Source: Undaria pinnatifida (Eukaryota; Sar; Phaeophyceae; Laminariales; Alariaceae). Taken from it: DNA of 64,000 nucleotides. Numbering within the stretch: the stretch's first letter is position 1; each line of letters opens with the position of its first letter. Made by a program: the position numbers and the translations under genes. Positions 49,074 to 60,600 of the stretch are shown here, piece after piece. The notes beneath the pieces were generated by a model. It was given only the letters and a program-made list of their open reading frames with translations. It was not told the DNA's origin and made no database searches. The stretch spans positions 13,735,076 through 13,799,075 of the forward strand of contig JABAKD010000030.1 of assembly GCA_012845835.1 (NCBI GenBank), written 5' to 3'.

Positions 49074-51575
49074 CCAGCCTGCCTGCCTGCCTGCCTGCCT
49101 GTCCGGCTGCCTGTCTGTCGGTCTGTCGGCCTGTCTGTCTGTGCACCTGTGACCTGTCCGTCTGTTTGCGTTTTTGTGATTTTTTCTTCTCTTCCTTCTG
49201 CTTTCATTGGAACTACAGAAGATGACCCCCCCTCCCCTCCCGCCTCCCACCCGTCCTCACACCCCTCCCGGGTGCAACTCCACCGTGCTAACCACGTTGA
49301 CAAACTTTACCATCGCAACCAGAGAAAGGGCACAATGTGTGTGCTACTGTAAGGTGTACTGTCAGGTGTATGCCCTTACCGTTACAATGCCCCTTCGACG
49401 TAAAGCAAGCTGACTATCTACGCCACCGATTGTGTTCCTGCAGACAGGAGTGTCGGCTTGAGGGTTTTTGGCTCTGAGTTGTTGTGGGACTCTTGCTTTG
49501 TTACTTCGGGCAGGGGCACGGGGAGGGGGAGAGACATCCGTTGGGGTGGCTCTCGTGATCGCGAACGTGCCGTCTTTTATCAGGGACCATCTCCGCGCTC
49601 GGGAGGGGAGGGTGTTTGCAAATATTTCCCCCTCGCGCTTGTGTTGTCATCGGGGGTTACTGGATTCTCCTCGCTTCCCGTGAACCTGATTTTTATTTAG
49701 GGGTAGTGGGTGTGCTCATGGTGGGGGGTGTTGCGCGAATTTTCCCGGCGTGTTCTTCATCGGGGGTCACGGGATTTCGTCCCCCCTGCCCCCCCCCGGC
49801 GACGGCAGTCACTGTGATTGGCTACAGGCTGGGCCAGCCAAGATTCGGATTATCCTTCCCAAAGTCGGTACTCGCGAACCACTGCGGGTTAGAACTTGAA
49901 AATTAGAGCACGTAACCCTGACATCACGCTGCAGATGCGAAACCATTGTGTATGCAAAATTATATCATGTTCGAAATTCCGACTCGATCTCACCGAAATA
50001 TCCGCGGCGGCTAGAAAGAGCCAATTTTTTTTCCACTATATTCGTTGATAAAATCGTTGTTCCCGATCAAGATGAAAATTGGTGTAGACGTTACGAAGGA
50101 AACAAGGAGAAGATCGACATCAGTTTTATTGCCCAATTCGTTGCCCATCAAGAGATATGGCCAACACACGAGTCTATACGTAGTACAAGTAGTAACGAGT
50201 ACAACAAAGGTTTTTGCTGCAATGCAGCAATCAGTGTTGAGGTTTCGATCTGAAATTATTATCGTGTTGGTGACGCGCGTACAAAATTATCCCAAGCTGA
50301 ACCATTTCATTGTCATTTTTATTTTCCAAGGAAGTTATGGCCTATTTATTATGTTTCCGATTTTTGAATCTGTCCTATCCTTACGAAAACATAAAATGAC
50401 AAATGTTCCAGTGCGGAATGTGTTGTTGCATGAACAACCCCGTGTCCACATTTCACGTTCAAGTGCGTAAAACTGAGCGCTGCATGGACAATCGACTTTT
50501 CATTCCGGTTTATGGCTGGCCCAGCTCGTACATTGATAGTTCGAAGTGTTCGAAATTTTGCGAGGTGAGGGTGATGACGATTGTTCGTGTCCGTGGCGTG
50601 CTATCAACGACAACGCAGGACAAGCACGGAGCGAACTACGAAGGGCTTCGGAACACGTTTCGGCGGGTATACACCGAGGAAGGGGCGGCGGCGCTCATGT
50701 CGGGGGTAACGCCAAGGGTGAGGAAGGAAGGAAGGCGGCGACGGGGGCGGCGTGATAACCGAGGTTCAAAACACGCGGACGTGCTAAACAAACCGACGAA
50801 CAAAACAACCCGACGTGCGAAGCAACCCGACGTGCGAAACAAACCGACCTCCCAAGTAATTCGACGTGCGAAACAAAGCGAGGGGCAAACCGATTTGCTG
50901 TTGAGCTGTAAATCGCGACAGTCTAGGATGAAGTGTGCGCGACCGCAAATATCACCTGCTATCGACAGAACAGCGACCGTTGCGGCGAAACGCTCGTCAT
51001 CGAGCTTGTTCCACGTCTGTAATATGAGTACTACTGCTGCTACATCTTTCACCTCTGTCCCGTTCCCACTTAATGCATGCGCTGCGTGTGCAGCTTGTGC
51101 ATTGTATGCGAAAAAATTATGCGTTGTGTGCGCACTGCATGTGCTGATGTATAAGGTGTGCGCTATACGTGTAGTGTATGCGTTATACTCGTATGCGCAA
51201 TGTATGTAGTACATATGCAGTGCATTCGCTGTATGTGCAATGTATGCGCTGTATGCACGCAGCTCTCTTTTGGTGTTGTTCCCCCTAGTGACCCCGCCCC
51301 CTTACGCTCTGGAAAGCGAGGGACTCCCGAGAGGAACGGAGAACGCTCGCTCACTCGCTTTACCACATGCCGTAGATGTTTTCCTCTCCAGCTCCTCGTC
51401 GATTTCGCGTGATGTCGTGTTGTAGCCCTTGCAACGCTTGTAATGCTGGCCCCTGTGCGCACACGATTTTTCCGGTTCCGCTCTTGGCCAGGTGACCTGG
51501 ATTGGCATCGGTGGCTTCGTGTTCTTCGGGGTGTACGAGAGCGCCAAGACCCAGCTCATGGGGCTGGGTGTGTAG
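46200..51575 (+). CDS. Mitochondrial S-adenosylmethionine carrier (SLC25A26/SAMC type), 5' exon missing
   Basis: Exons 46200-46356, 46535-46629, 48197-48394, 48671-48805, 50619-50717 and 51492-51575 (TAG) join with perfect phase to 255 residues; human SLC25A26 has about 274. All three mitochondrial-carrier repeats are present. Repeat 1 has [11 protein letters not shown] (Px[DE]xx[KR]) and [20 protein letters not shown]. Repeat 2 has [13 protein letters not shown] and [20 protein letters not shown]. Repeat 3 has [15 protein letters not shown] and ends [11 protein letters not shown]. The RVPTE and REVPFSxxQFPxxE signatures are those of SAM carriers, which exchange cytosolic SAM for S-adenosylhomocysteine across the inner membrane; related plant carriers also serve plastids. 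Only the extreme N-terminus (roughly 15-20 residues, intron phase 0) is missing. The introns are loaded with minisatellites. Confidence 0.92.
47108..47310 (+). repeat. 11-base minisatellite (GGTATGGTTAA)n
   Basis: About seventeen copies with few variants, inside intron 2 of the SAM-carrier gene. The spacing is regular at 11 bases. Confidence 0.9.
47870..47960 (+). repeat. CCCT microsatellite
   Basis: An uninterrupted (CCCT)n run sits inside a larger pyrimidine tract (47690-48130) that ends just before the acceptor at 48195. It may serve as an oversized polypyrimidine tract for the third exon of the carrier. Confidence 0.9.
48905..49115 (+). repeat. TGTCTTGTC and GCCT tetranucleotide arrays
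   Basis: A 10-base (TTGTCTGTC-type) array passes into (CCTG)n. It lies in the SAM-carrier intron after the exon ending at 48805. Confidence 0.85.
50760..50885 (+). repeat. 21-base degenerate minisatellite
   Basis: CCGACGTGCGAAACAAACCGA-like units recur five to six times directly after the exon ending at 50717 of the SAM carrier. Another degenerate TGTATGCGCA-type repeat occupies about 51090-51260 in the same intron. Confidence 0.7.
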
Positions 51576-51675
51576 TTTAGTTAAGTTGGCAGCTGTGGCG
51601 ATGTTTGGAGGCGGTCGTTAAACGGGGTTGTTCCGCTCCAGTCTCGTGCCGTGACAGGGCATTTGGTTGGTTGAT

Positions 51676-51870
51676 CTTGGATGGATGGTCGGTTGGTTGG
51701 TTGGTTGGTTGGTTGGTTAGTTGGTTGGTTGGTTGGTTTGGGTTGGGTGGTTGGGTGGTTGATTGGCTGGTTGGTCGATCGGATGGTTGAGTGGTGGGTC
51801 ATTCGGTTGGTCCGGTGGTTGATTAGTGGGTTGATTGGTTGGTTGGTGAAGTGGTTGGTTGGCTGATTGC
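51676..51870 (+). repeat. GGTT tetranucleotide array
   Basis: (GGTT)n with interspersed GGTGG and GATT units, just 3' of the SAM-carrier stop codon. Confidence 0.9.
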
Positions 51871-52149
51871 GCCCGGCGGCCCTCCTTGGGCTGTGGCGGT
51901 GCGTGGTCTGGCCAACGAAATTTCTAGGGGAGGCTCGATGTTTTTACTGGTCAGTGACGCTCACACAAGCCCATTAAAACGTATTTCAGAGGCCCGTGGC
52001 GCCCGTGACTAGTCTTTCGGGGGTGCGCGCAGGTATGAAGAGCCCTGTCTGGGTGCAAAGCCCCCGACGATTACCGAGGGTAGTCGATTGATTCCCGTGC
52101 GTTTTTGGTTTCCATGGAGAATCGCAATTTTGTTTTGCCGGCCTGTCGC

Positions 52150-52290
52150 CCGTGTGATAATTGGTTAAGACGACTCGTCGGCTCCGTGTGTTGATCGGTT
52201 GGGGGCGACTTGTCGACCCCGTGTGTTGATTGGTTGGGGCGATTCGTTGGCGTCGTGTGTTGATTGGCGGGGGCAACTCGTCGGCCAATC
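52150..52290 (+). repeat. About 41-base tandem repeat
   Basis: The segment CCGTGTGTTGATTGGTTGGG followed by GCGACTCGTCGG occurs three to four times with point differences. Confidence 0.75.
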
Positions 52291-52554
52291 CGATTGCGTC
52301 GATCGTCGGGGGGAGGATTATTCGCTTGTGCTACCGCGGAACACGTTAGCGGTTAGCGGCGGCGATGTTTTTGTAGCGCGAGCCAGGTTCCAGGTAGGTT
52401 GTTTACCCTTTTGTATTGCACGCTCATGAAACGCATTCGCGTGCTTCATGCATAGTCCCAGGCATGCGCTTGTAGCTTGCGGTCAGGTTGACTACGTTTT
52501 GTATTGCGCGCCATTGAAGCGCAGTAATTAATTGTTACGTGGTTCCCAGTGTGC

Positions 52555-52680
52555 TGCGTACCTCGTACCAGGTTCCAGTACATGTATTCCAGTACCAGTG
52601 TATGCGTACCAGGCACCAGTGCCAGTGTTTTTATACCAGGTACCAGTACCCGTGTATCTATAACTACCGGCACTATCTAT
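52555..52680 (+). repeat. Degenerate TACCAGT/ACCAGGTA cluster
   Basis: A local cluster of TACCAG(G)T variants, several within 100 bases. It is the densest site of the dispersed ACCAGGTA motif described in the findings. Confidence 0.6.
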
Positions 52681-52710
52681 GTACAAGTGGCCGTCGTCAG
52701 ACCCAGAAAC

Positions 52711-52760
52711 AATTTTATAAAAATGTTTCGAGGACGTCAGCCGTGAGTTCGACGAATTTC
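52711..52760 (+). repeat. Dispersed repeat, copy 2 of 2
   Basis: Counterpart of 18207-18257: AATTTTATAAAAATGTTTCG, AGGACGTCAGCCGTGAGTTC and GAATTTC. Flanking DNA is unrelated. Confidence 0.6.
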
Positions 52761-55700
52761 GGGTCAATACATTTTGACCGTAGACTCTAGGGCCTATTTA
52801 CTCCAGTAATTTTGTTTGTCTTCAGGCGCCAGACTTGGCTTAAAAAGTTCTACCCACCTTGTACGCCGAAACGGCCTTTTTTTGCACGGCGTCCGGATAG
52901 ACCGTGCCTCGTCGAGGAAAGCGGTTGTCGGTAAACGACACAAAGTGGGCAATTCCCGGAATCTTCCTGGAAAATTCATAGCATCGTGCATGGTTCGGCG
53001 TAGTGCTCCTCCTCCCAGCGCTTTCCTCGTTGGGCACAATCCCGACCTCTACTTAAGCGAAGTTGCTCACGGTTCTTGCGATGGGGATTTTTACCCCATA
53101 TTTACAGCAGTAGGGGAGGGGGGGGGGGAGAGGGGGTCAGGAACGACCCCCCCCCCCTTCGCCCGGTAATACTATTATTTGTGTTTTATATTGTGGAGTG
53201 ATTTCGGTCGTGATGGAAAACGTAGTTCTTCCTTCTTTTCGCGCTTTGTTTCTTTTTTGTCGATGGGGCGGTTGGTTCACGGAATGTGCTGCCGCTTCCT
53301 TTTTTTACGGCAATCGGATTATTAGGCGTCTAGACTTCCCTCCCGGGTCCGATCTTGGAATAGGAGCTGCCTGCTACTGCTTGTGCTGTTGTACCCATGG
53401 TGGTTGGTCGTTGGAATTTTCGATTAATTTGTATTTTTCTTGAGCTCTTTCTCGATTTCCCCCCCTCATCGATTTTCGCCCTCGGCATTTACAAGGAGTT
53501 GCTTTGAGGTGCCAGCTCTGATCCAAGAGCGAGAGGCTGCCGTTCACACGCTGCACAGCAATGCTCCTAGAGGGATGGTATTGCCTTGCAAGGCGTCAAT
53601 CGGGGGGGCAGGGGCATGAATACAAAGACACGCCGCGTGTGAGATACCAGTATGCAGTGTTGAGAAGGCCGGATGTTTTTCGATGGTTTCTTTTTAAAAC
53701 CGCAAATCAAGCATTTTTTTTCTGTTTTTCTGTTTTTACTTTTTTCGTTCTTTCTTCCGACCCGATAGTCGTCCACCGTTTGTTGTGGCGAGACTCGGAT
53801 CTCTGCGAGCGTTTGTCTGACGCGGCAGCAGTTCCGCCGTCTTCTCGCGCCTGTGTCTGTCCGTTACCTTCGGTCGCGCGCCACGGGGGGAATGTAACTT
53901 TTTTTTCTGGTATGATTTCTGAATGACGAGACCCAAAATCGTGAGAATGCTGGCCATTCTTCTTTTGCAGCACACTTTTTTGGTATACCTGAGGTGATGA
54001 GATTGCTGATCGGATTGAGCACATTCATTTTGAAAACGGTTCTTGGGTGAGATATGGATTTTCTTAACGCCGTCACTACTGGAAACCCTTTTGGGGGACA
54101 ACTTTACTCGAATTTAGTATTGGGGAGGGATTTGGGGGCCCTAAATAAAGGGGTTTTAAGCGAGGACGCATGCTACGGTTGAGATGCACGATTCTTTTTC
54201 TTAATACTTCTCTCATCAATTAGGGAGCTTCTAAACATCCCACAAAAACTGATGTTTAGGCAAAGCCGAAAGTGCAATCCGATGGAAGGGACCCGTGTTC
54301 CGGATATACAAAACAATAATTGTGCCAAACAAGAAAGGCTTTAATTCCGACGATTTTGGCTTAAGAAGCCTCGTCATCCAGAAAACAAAAAATGGCCAAA
54401 AAGTGATACCTCTATATCGTAGCATGCGTCCGAAAAAGAGGCGTCAGAAAAAAACGGTTTACACCTCTATCCTAGTGCATGTGCCTTCGTTCGTCTATAT
54501 CCTATCCGATGCGTTCGTCTATCCTAGTGCACATAATTATTTCAAATGATTTAAGTCAACCCCAAAAGCTGACTCACCACGCCGTAGGCGACCGTTGTCC
54601 GTCAACCCTTTGTCTTTCCCTGCATGCACTCCGTTGGATATAAGCGTCTACCTCCGTTGCCTCCATCCGCATTCCAGTGAATAGCGGCGCAGCAGTATTT
54701 GTTCAAAAATCATATTAGGGTTTAGTTTCTGTTTTGGTTATTTCCTTAGACGCCATATTTTCTTGAGAGCAGTGTTGTTAGTTAAAGCATTGAGTTTTCA
54801 AGAGTTTTCCCCCTTTTCAACTTGCGACACACCCGGGGTTTCACGCTAATCTCATCCCAGAGGAGAACCTTGCATAGCAGCAGTAAAGTAGTAGCAGTCG
54901 TTTAGTCGTGTAGCTCATCATATTGATTGGTGGTAGCTCGCATGCGCGTGACGAGCTTAAGTTCCACGATACTAAAAAATCATTGTGTCGCAGGAAAAAA
55001 TAACATTTTTAATATCGTCTAATCACTGCTGTGAAAAAATTAATCATCCCCCCTCCCCCGCCCACCCGCCACTTCACCAGACAGTGTAACAAGTAACAAG
55101 TCTGCTTGTATAAAGTAAATTCAGCAGTCGGTACGCACGAAATGCGGCAGCCCATCACCAGACCCTCCCCATTGACGAATCGCTCCACCTGCATCGTACC
55201 ACTACTCCACACTCTTCCTCCTCTGTGATGTCGCTATGTCATAATATTTTGATGTATTCCCGCGGAAGAACAGACCCAGTCAAAACGTGAACAAAAAAAA
55301 GACCCGGTCAAAACGTGAACAAAACAAACCTAACGAATGAGAAAGCATCGTTAATTACCACGCACGCTGTCTGCCGCCCCCCCCCGATTATTTCCGTTAT
55401 TTTCCTAAAACAAACCTTCTTCCGTTTGCTTCTCTCGTGCCTCAAGCTCCTCCCCGCCCTCCCTCCCCGACAACGCCCCCTGGTACAGCTATACCACCCC
55501 ATTCGCCTTGTTAATCCGAACTGTCATCGGCTAACAGGCTCCATATAAGAACCCCCTTTCTCGCCTCCCGGTATCACCTGTAAAACATTTTTTCTTACGT
55601 AAAAAATCCCGTCTCTTAAGGACAGACAGCGCATCGCCGTCAACGAAACAAAAAAAGAAAGCATGCTAAACACTTGTCACCAGGAACTCGTCGCTTTTCG

Positions 55701-56449
55701 CCGCAGGGAAACGGGGGGGGGGGTGAGGAACGCACGCTGTTTAGTACGCTCTCTCTTGTCACAAAAGTACAGGCAGTTCTACCTTCTCCTCTTTCTCAAC
55801 TCGATCCGTGATCTCTACTGTAAGTCGTCTAAAAGTTTGTTTGTCGCTAAATATACCGCAAAAGACACCAAGAAAACGACACTACTACAACAACGCGCAA
55901 CATTAACCTGTGAGTAGGAAGGGAGGGGTGAGAAAAAAAATAAACACCAACGACACCGACAACGATACGCACTCGCATTCATCAACTGCGATGAGCCTTC
56001 CGGTGGCAACAGGCGAGACACAAGGCACATCACTTGCTGCTGTCGCTGCTGTTACGATTAATACGCATCAGCAAACTGGCTTATCGTAACGATGTTCAAC
56101 GAAAAAACATCCACCGACGCGGAGTGCACGCATAAAAGCGGCTCCATCAAAACGCCACTCCGCCCCCGTGGTCTCTCGAAACTCGCCAGTCTAAGAGGGG
56201 CATGTGACTTCGCGCAAGCGAATCGGCCCCCCCCAACCCCACCCCCCCCTTCCTCCCACTCTATGACAATAACTCGCGCTAAAAAAATGACAAAAACAAT
56301 GACATACATGCCTCCTGTTCAAGGCGGTGGTGGGAACCACACAGGCTCAACATAGCGCGCATGCAAAAGTCGAATAAATCGTGAGTACAGCGGTCGAGTC
56401 AATCATAAACACGATCCAATCAAGCTGACATGACCGAATATTTCGTCAA
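52761..56449. other. Intergenic, no confident gene
   Basis: Lies between the SAM carrier (+) and the RelA/SpoT gene (-), which converge on it. Open frames here (for example 52794-53039 minus and 54295-54549 plus) show no recognisable domain. There are homopolymer G/C runs near 53110-53155 and 56227-56250. Confidence 0.4.
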
Positions 56450-56510
56450 CAATCGAATCGATCATGTACACAATCGAATCGATCATGTACACATTCGAAT
56501 CAATCGTCAC
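56450..56510 (+). repeat. 21-base tandem repeat
   Basis: AATCGAATCGATCATGTACAC occurs two to three times in a row, followed by diverged TCGAAT units to about 56545. Confidence 0.75.
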
Positions 56511-57099
56511 GTCGACACAATCGAATATTTCGTCGAATCAGTCATGACATTCGTTGACAAGCAATACACGCCGTTCCGAAACGAACCTTCGAGAACGCAC
56601 GAGCTCCGCGGTCCATCAAAAGCGCCCGCCCCAGCCGACATGCCACGGTGGCAGCACAGAACAACGACAAACTACACCTTACGAGTACACACACAGACAC
56701 ATACTATAAATACTCGAACACAACAGCCCCCCCAAACCCCACCCCCACTCCATCCCATCGCCACCCCGCCTCCTCCCACCCCTGCCTTTCCAAAAGGCGT
56801 ACTGTCCTACGGCGTTGCCTCAAGCTAAAACAAAAAAACGCCATACTTTCGGGGGTGTATAGGGGAGACTTCCTTGGCAAAACCGAGTTCGACGCGCTTC
56901 ACACAAAAATAAAAGTCAAGCGTGCCTCGAGACCAGAAAGTCGAATCGATCTCGTCAGTTTCTGGCCCCTCTCCAACACATCATCACGGGTAGGAGGGCC
57001 CTAGTGCCTCACACTCAGGGGTACCCCCTTTCACCCAAACCACCACCAATACAGCCCTGTATATCATTGCCTTGCCCGACAAGATACTTCTCCACGACA

Positions 57100-57440
57100 A
57101 CAACCGCCTCCTTTGTGAAAAAAACAATCTCCCCCGCGACCAAAACTGCCTCATTTGCGACTAACCCCACTTCTTTGATCAAAACCGCTTCCTCCACCAC
57201 CAAAACCGCCTCAATCGCGAACGACACCACCCTCCTCCGCGACCAAAACCGCATCATTCGGGACCAAAACCGCTTCCTTTGGGACTAAAACCATCGCCTC
57301 CACGGTCAAACCCGCCTCATTCGCGACTAATACACTCCTCCCCGTGACTCCAACCACTTAATTCGCGACTAAAATCACTTCCTCCCTGATCAAAACCACC
57401 TCATTCGCAGCAACTCCCGCCCCTGGCGCGACCAAGACCG
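57100..57440 (+). repeat. Degenerate minisatellite, about 19-base unit
   Basis: Units resembling GCGACCAAAACCGCCTCATT recur with many substitutions across about 340 bases, immediately 3' of the RelA/SpoT gene end (which is on the minus strand). Confidence 0.75.
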
Positions 57441-57630
57441 CCTCGTCCACACGTTTCAGAACTACCCACAATTACGCGGCTTGCTTTGTAGCAGACCGGT
57501 CTTCTAGCGCGCGTCAAGGCCTTTTGGTCTCAATGCAAGTAGTTCCAGCACAGGGGAGCGGTCCGTCAAAAGGGTCAAACCGCGGTGTGCTACAGCGCAT
57601 CTTCGGCCCAGGCAGAACACGGGGCCGGTT

Positions 57631-60600
57631 CTAGAACAGCCCCAAGAGACGCGCCAAGCTGTCCTCCCCAGCCAACAAGCTCTGTACCGACAGGCAGGCG
57701 ATTGCCACCATCGCCAGACGCCCGTTGTGGAGTTCCCGCTCGCGCGCGTGCATTTTTTTTCTCATTTGCATGGCTTTGTCTGGCGCCCTGCTCGGGGTTT
57801 CGTTGTCGGAAGGCGTAGCCGGCGAGGGAGGGAGGGGTAGGGGGAACGGGTAAGCACGATGCAGCCGTACGAGGGGGCTTGGCCCTTCGACCACTGCAAA
57901 ATTGAACCCACGTTGCCTCCAAGTAGTTGGTCCCGCAAAAGTAGATGCGATTCTAAAGGGTTATTCACAGGAGGAAAAGGGGGGACGGAGACAGTCTAGA
58001 ACAATCCTTAACCCACTTACTGCTGCAGTGAAAAAATCGGCTCGACTCAAATTTCAGGCAGTGTGCCGCCAAAAAATAGAGCGCAGTTGCAAAGGGATTA
58101 ACTCCATTTCGAGAGCATCATTCTCAACGAAAACTACCCACAAAGACGATTATAGTAGGGAAATCGGCGGTAGCTACATATCAGACGCGTACACGCGGGC
58201 GTTACAGTAACAAAAAACAACAAGACAAGAAAAAAACTCGCTGTTCCCGCGCTCAATCCTTCAACTAACGAGCGGTAACCGAGGTTGGACGCAAGTCAGG
58301 CAGCAACCAACCAAAGTACCCTCCTCCGCTGCAGGTGGCAGCGCCATTGCAAGCGCCCCTCAGAACGAGGGCTGTACAGACCTTGGCCCAGCTCAGCTCC
58401 GATAAAATAGATAAAATCGACGATACAATCAAGGTCTGTATGGTACCTCACGGTAGATGCGTCAAAATACGGCGCAACCTGGCCTTATGCTGTGGAACCC
58501 AAAAACCATTGAGCTTCAAAACGCGTAGAAAACGTGTAAAAGTGCAAATACCCGACAACAGTATACCCGACTTGAAACATTTACCTAAACCCCAACCCCG
58601 CCCGGCTGGGAAACACTTCGTAGAGTTTGGCTCAGGTTCGAAAAATGGTTGAAATATAAAATATACTTGACTTCAAAGCCTAACTCCAACCTAACCCCAA
58701 GCGCCCAAGAAACTTTGCGGAAGGAAGATGTCATGACGACTTATTAATAGCGCGGACCGTCAACCGTTTATCGCACCTGCGCTTCGTCGTAGGGCGTAAG
58801 CACTGCTGCTCAGAATCTTTGTTCGTAGAAGGTTCCAGATAAACGAAAACAAATACAACACAAACGAAAACGCCTCGCACTACAAATAAAAAGTAAGGAT
58901 ACCTCCCTCGCTTACGAAAATCAAACACGCCGCTCACGTTACGGCTGGTCTCTTCTCCCTCGCCTCCTGGCCCTCGAACCGGTCCTGTATGTTGTTGAAC
59001 AGCAAGAACCCGCACTCCAGCACGCCCACCACCATCACCACACGCAACGCCTGACCCGGGTAGTTTGCCAGAAAAAAAAAGTTAGAACAGCAGGTAATAC
59101 ATTGACGAAGGTGGGCCAAGGTCAATACGTTTTGCCAAGGTTAGGCCAATGTCTATATATTTCATCAACACTGGTTCTAGGTCTATAGATTTTGTCTATA
59201 CATTTCGTCGAAGCTGGCCCAAGATGTACTTGTATACACATCCCTCCAACAACCCTCAAGGGACAAAACACGCAGAACACCGCCCCCACCCACCTGCTGC
59301 GGCGACAGACTATTGAGGTACACGAATGGGGACTCGTGCATTGCTGCGAGCGCATCGGCCTTGAGCGTCGCTAGGCCGCTGACTCTCTCCATCTCAACCG
59401 CCGTCCACGCCAGCACCGCAAACATGCTGAGAGATACAAGACATGCCCAGACAAACAGACGAGAGCAAACAAGCATTTCGAGATTTCGAGGCGAAGGGGC
59501 AGACGATACGGACACGAGAGAACAATAAAGTCAAGAGCGTTTGCATGGGGGCGGCAAAGACTTGTGCATTTTGCGGCGTGCTACGAGGTAGTACTAGCAT
59601 TGCCTTCAAAGGTCTGCCTGCTGTCCTTAAGGTCGCCCCAGTACACGAGCTGCCAGCGTGGCGATTTCGCCTTCTGATACTCACTAGCACGTCAGCAAAG
59701 CAGTCAGCTGCGAATTCTATCAAATAGCTCAACACTCAACGTCGTAACCCGATCGTTAAACGTAAATTAAATACTCGTGAACTAAACAAACTGGTCAACG
59801 CCCAACCCTGCAACCCGAAAGTACAAACGAAAAAAAAACGTCGGGAGTCTTCCGCCTCCCCTCCCCTCCTTACCTCAGCCTGGCGTGCTGGAGCTCGACC
59901 TCCCGTGCTAGCCTCCTTTCCCCGTTGGTCATGTGAGGGATTTCATCGATCTCCATTAAGCGTTCAGGCTCGCCATCCCGCGCCATAGATATCGGCCCCA
60001 TATCCCACGACCAGACTCCCGTGTGCACGTGGAGGGGGACGTCAACTGTATCCACCTCATCCTCCTCATCCGCTGCGTCCACTACCGTGTAAGCGTCCGC
60101 GGCTGGCGACCTCGCCGGCAAGAACGGAGCCGTAAGAATCGCCACCACATCTCCGTTCTAGTGAGAGTTGCGGAGGCGTTAAGGGTAAAAACGAGGCGGG
60201 GACAGGGGAAACAGTATGACACCGGGGATGGCGGGGGGGGCAAGGGGGTCAGTGCGAGCTGCTTCAGAAAAAAGGAAATGCCAATGCAAAGAAAGAAGAA
60301 GGCGAAGAAGCGGCATAACTGGACATACTGGCAAGTGAGAGCCAGCAAAGAGCTAAAGCGGGGGCGGGGTGGTAGGAATAGGGAGGGGGCGAGGTCTCAT
60401 GGCAATGGGAAATACGCGGCGGTCAACCCTCTCTGTCTTTCTTCTTACCCGCAGGGGCCTGTTGAGAGGAACCAAGCGGCCGTTGACGTAAGTAGCCGCC
60501 ACCCTGCAGGTCTTAGAGTCATGGAGCTCCCTAGCCGCGTCGCACATCTGTTGGCGCGTTGGGTAGCAGAAGAGCGGAGATGAGATTAGAAGGCACGCAC

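Noticed and set aside
48905-49115. CRISPR-like array
   Set aside because: Continuous short tandem units without unique spacers, in a eukaryotic intron.
48379-49250. Arg/Gln/Gly-repeat protein on the minus strand
   Set aside because: Translation of the GCCT microsatellite; no domain and low complexity throughout.
58934-58936. TGA as the natural end of the RelA/SpoT protein
   Set aside because: It lies inside a strong GTGAGC donor. Splicing from 58938 to 57787 keeps phase and adds an LHC helix 3 that matches helices 1 and 2 already present; kept only as a possible intron-retention form.
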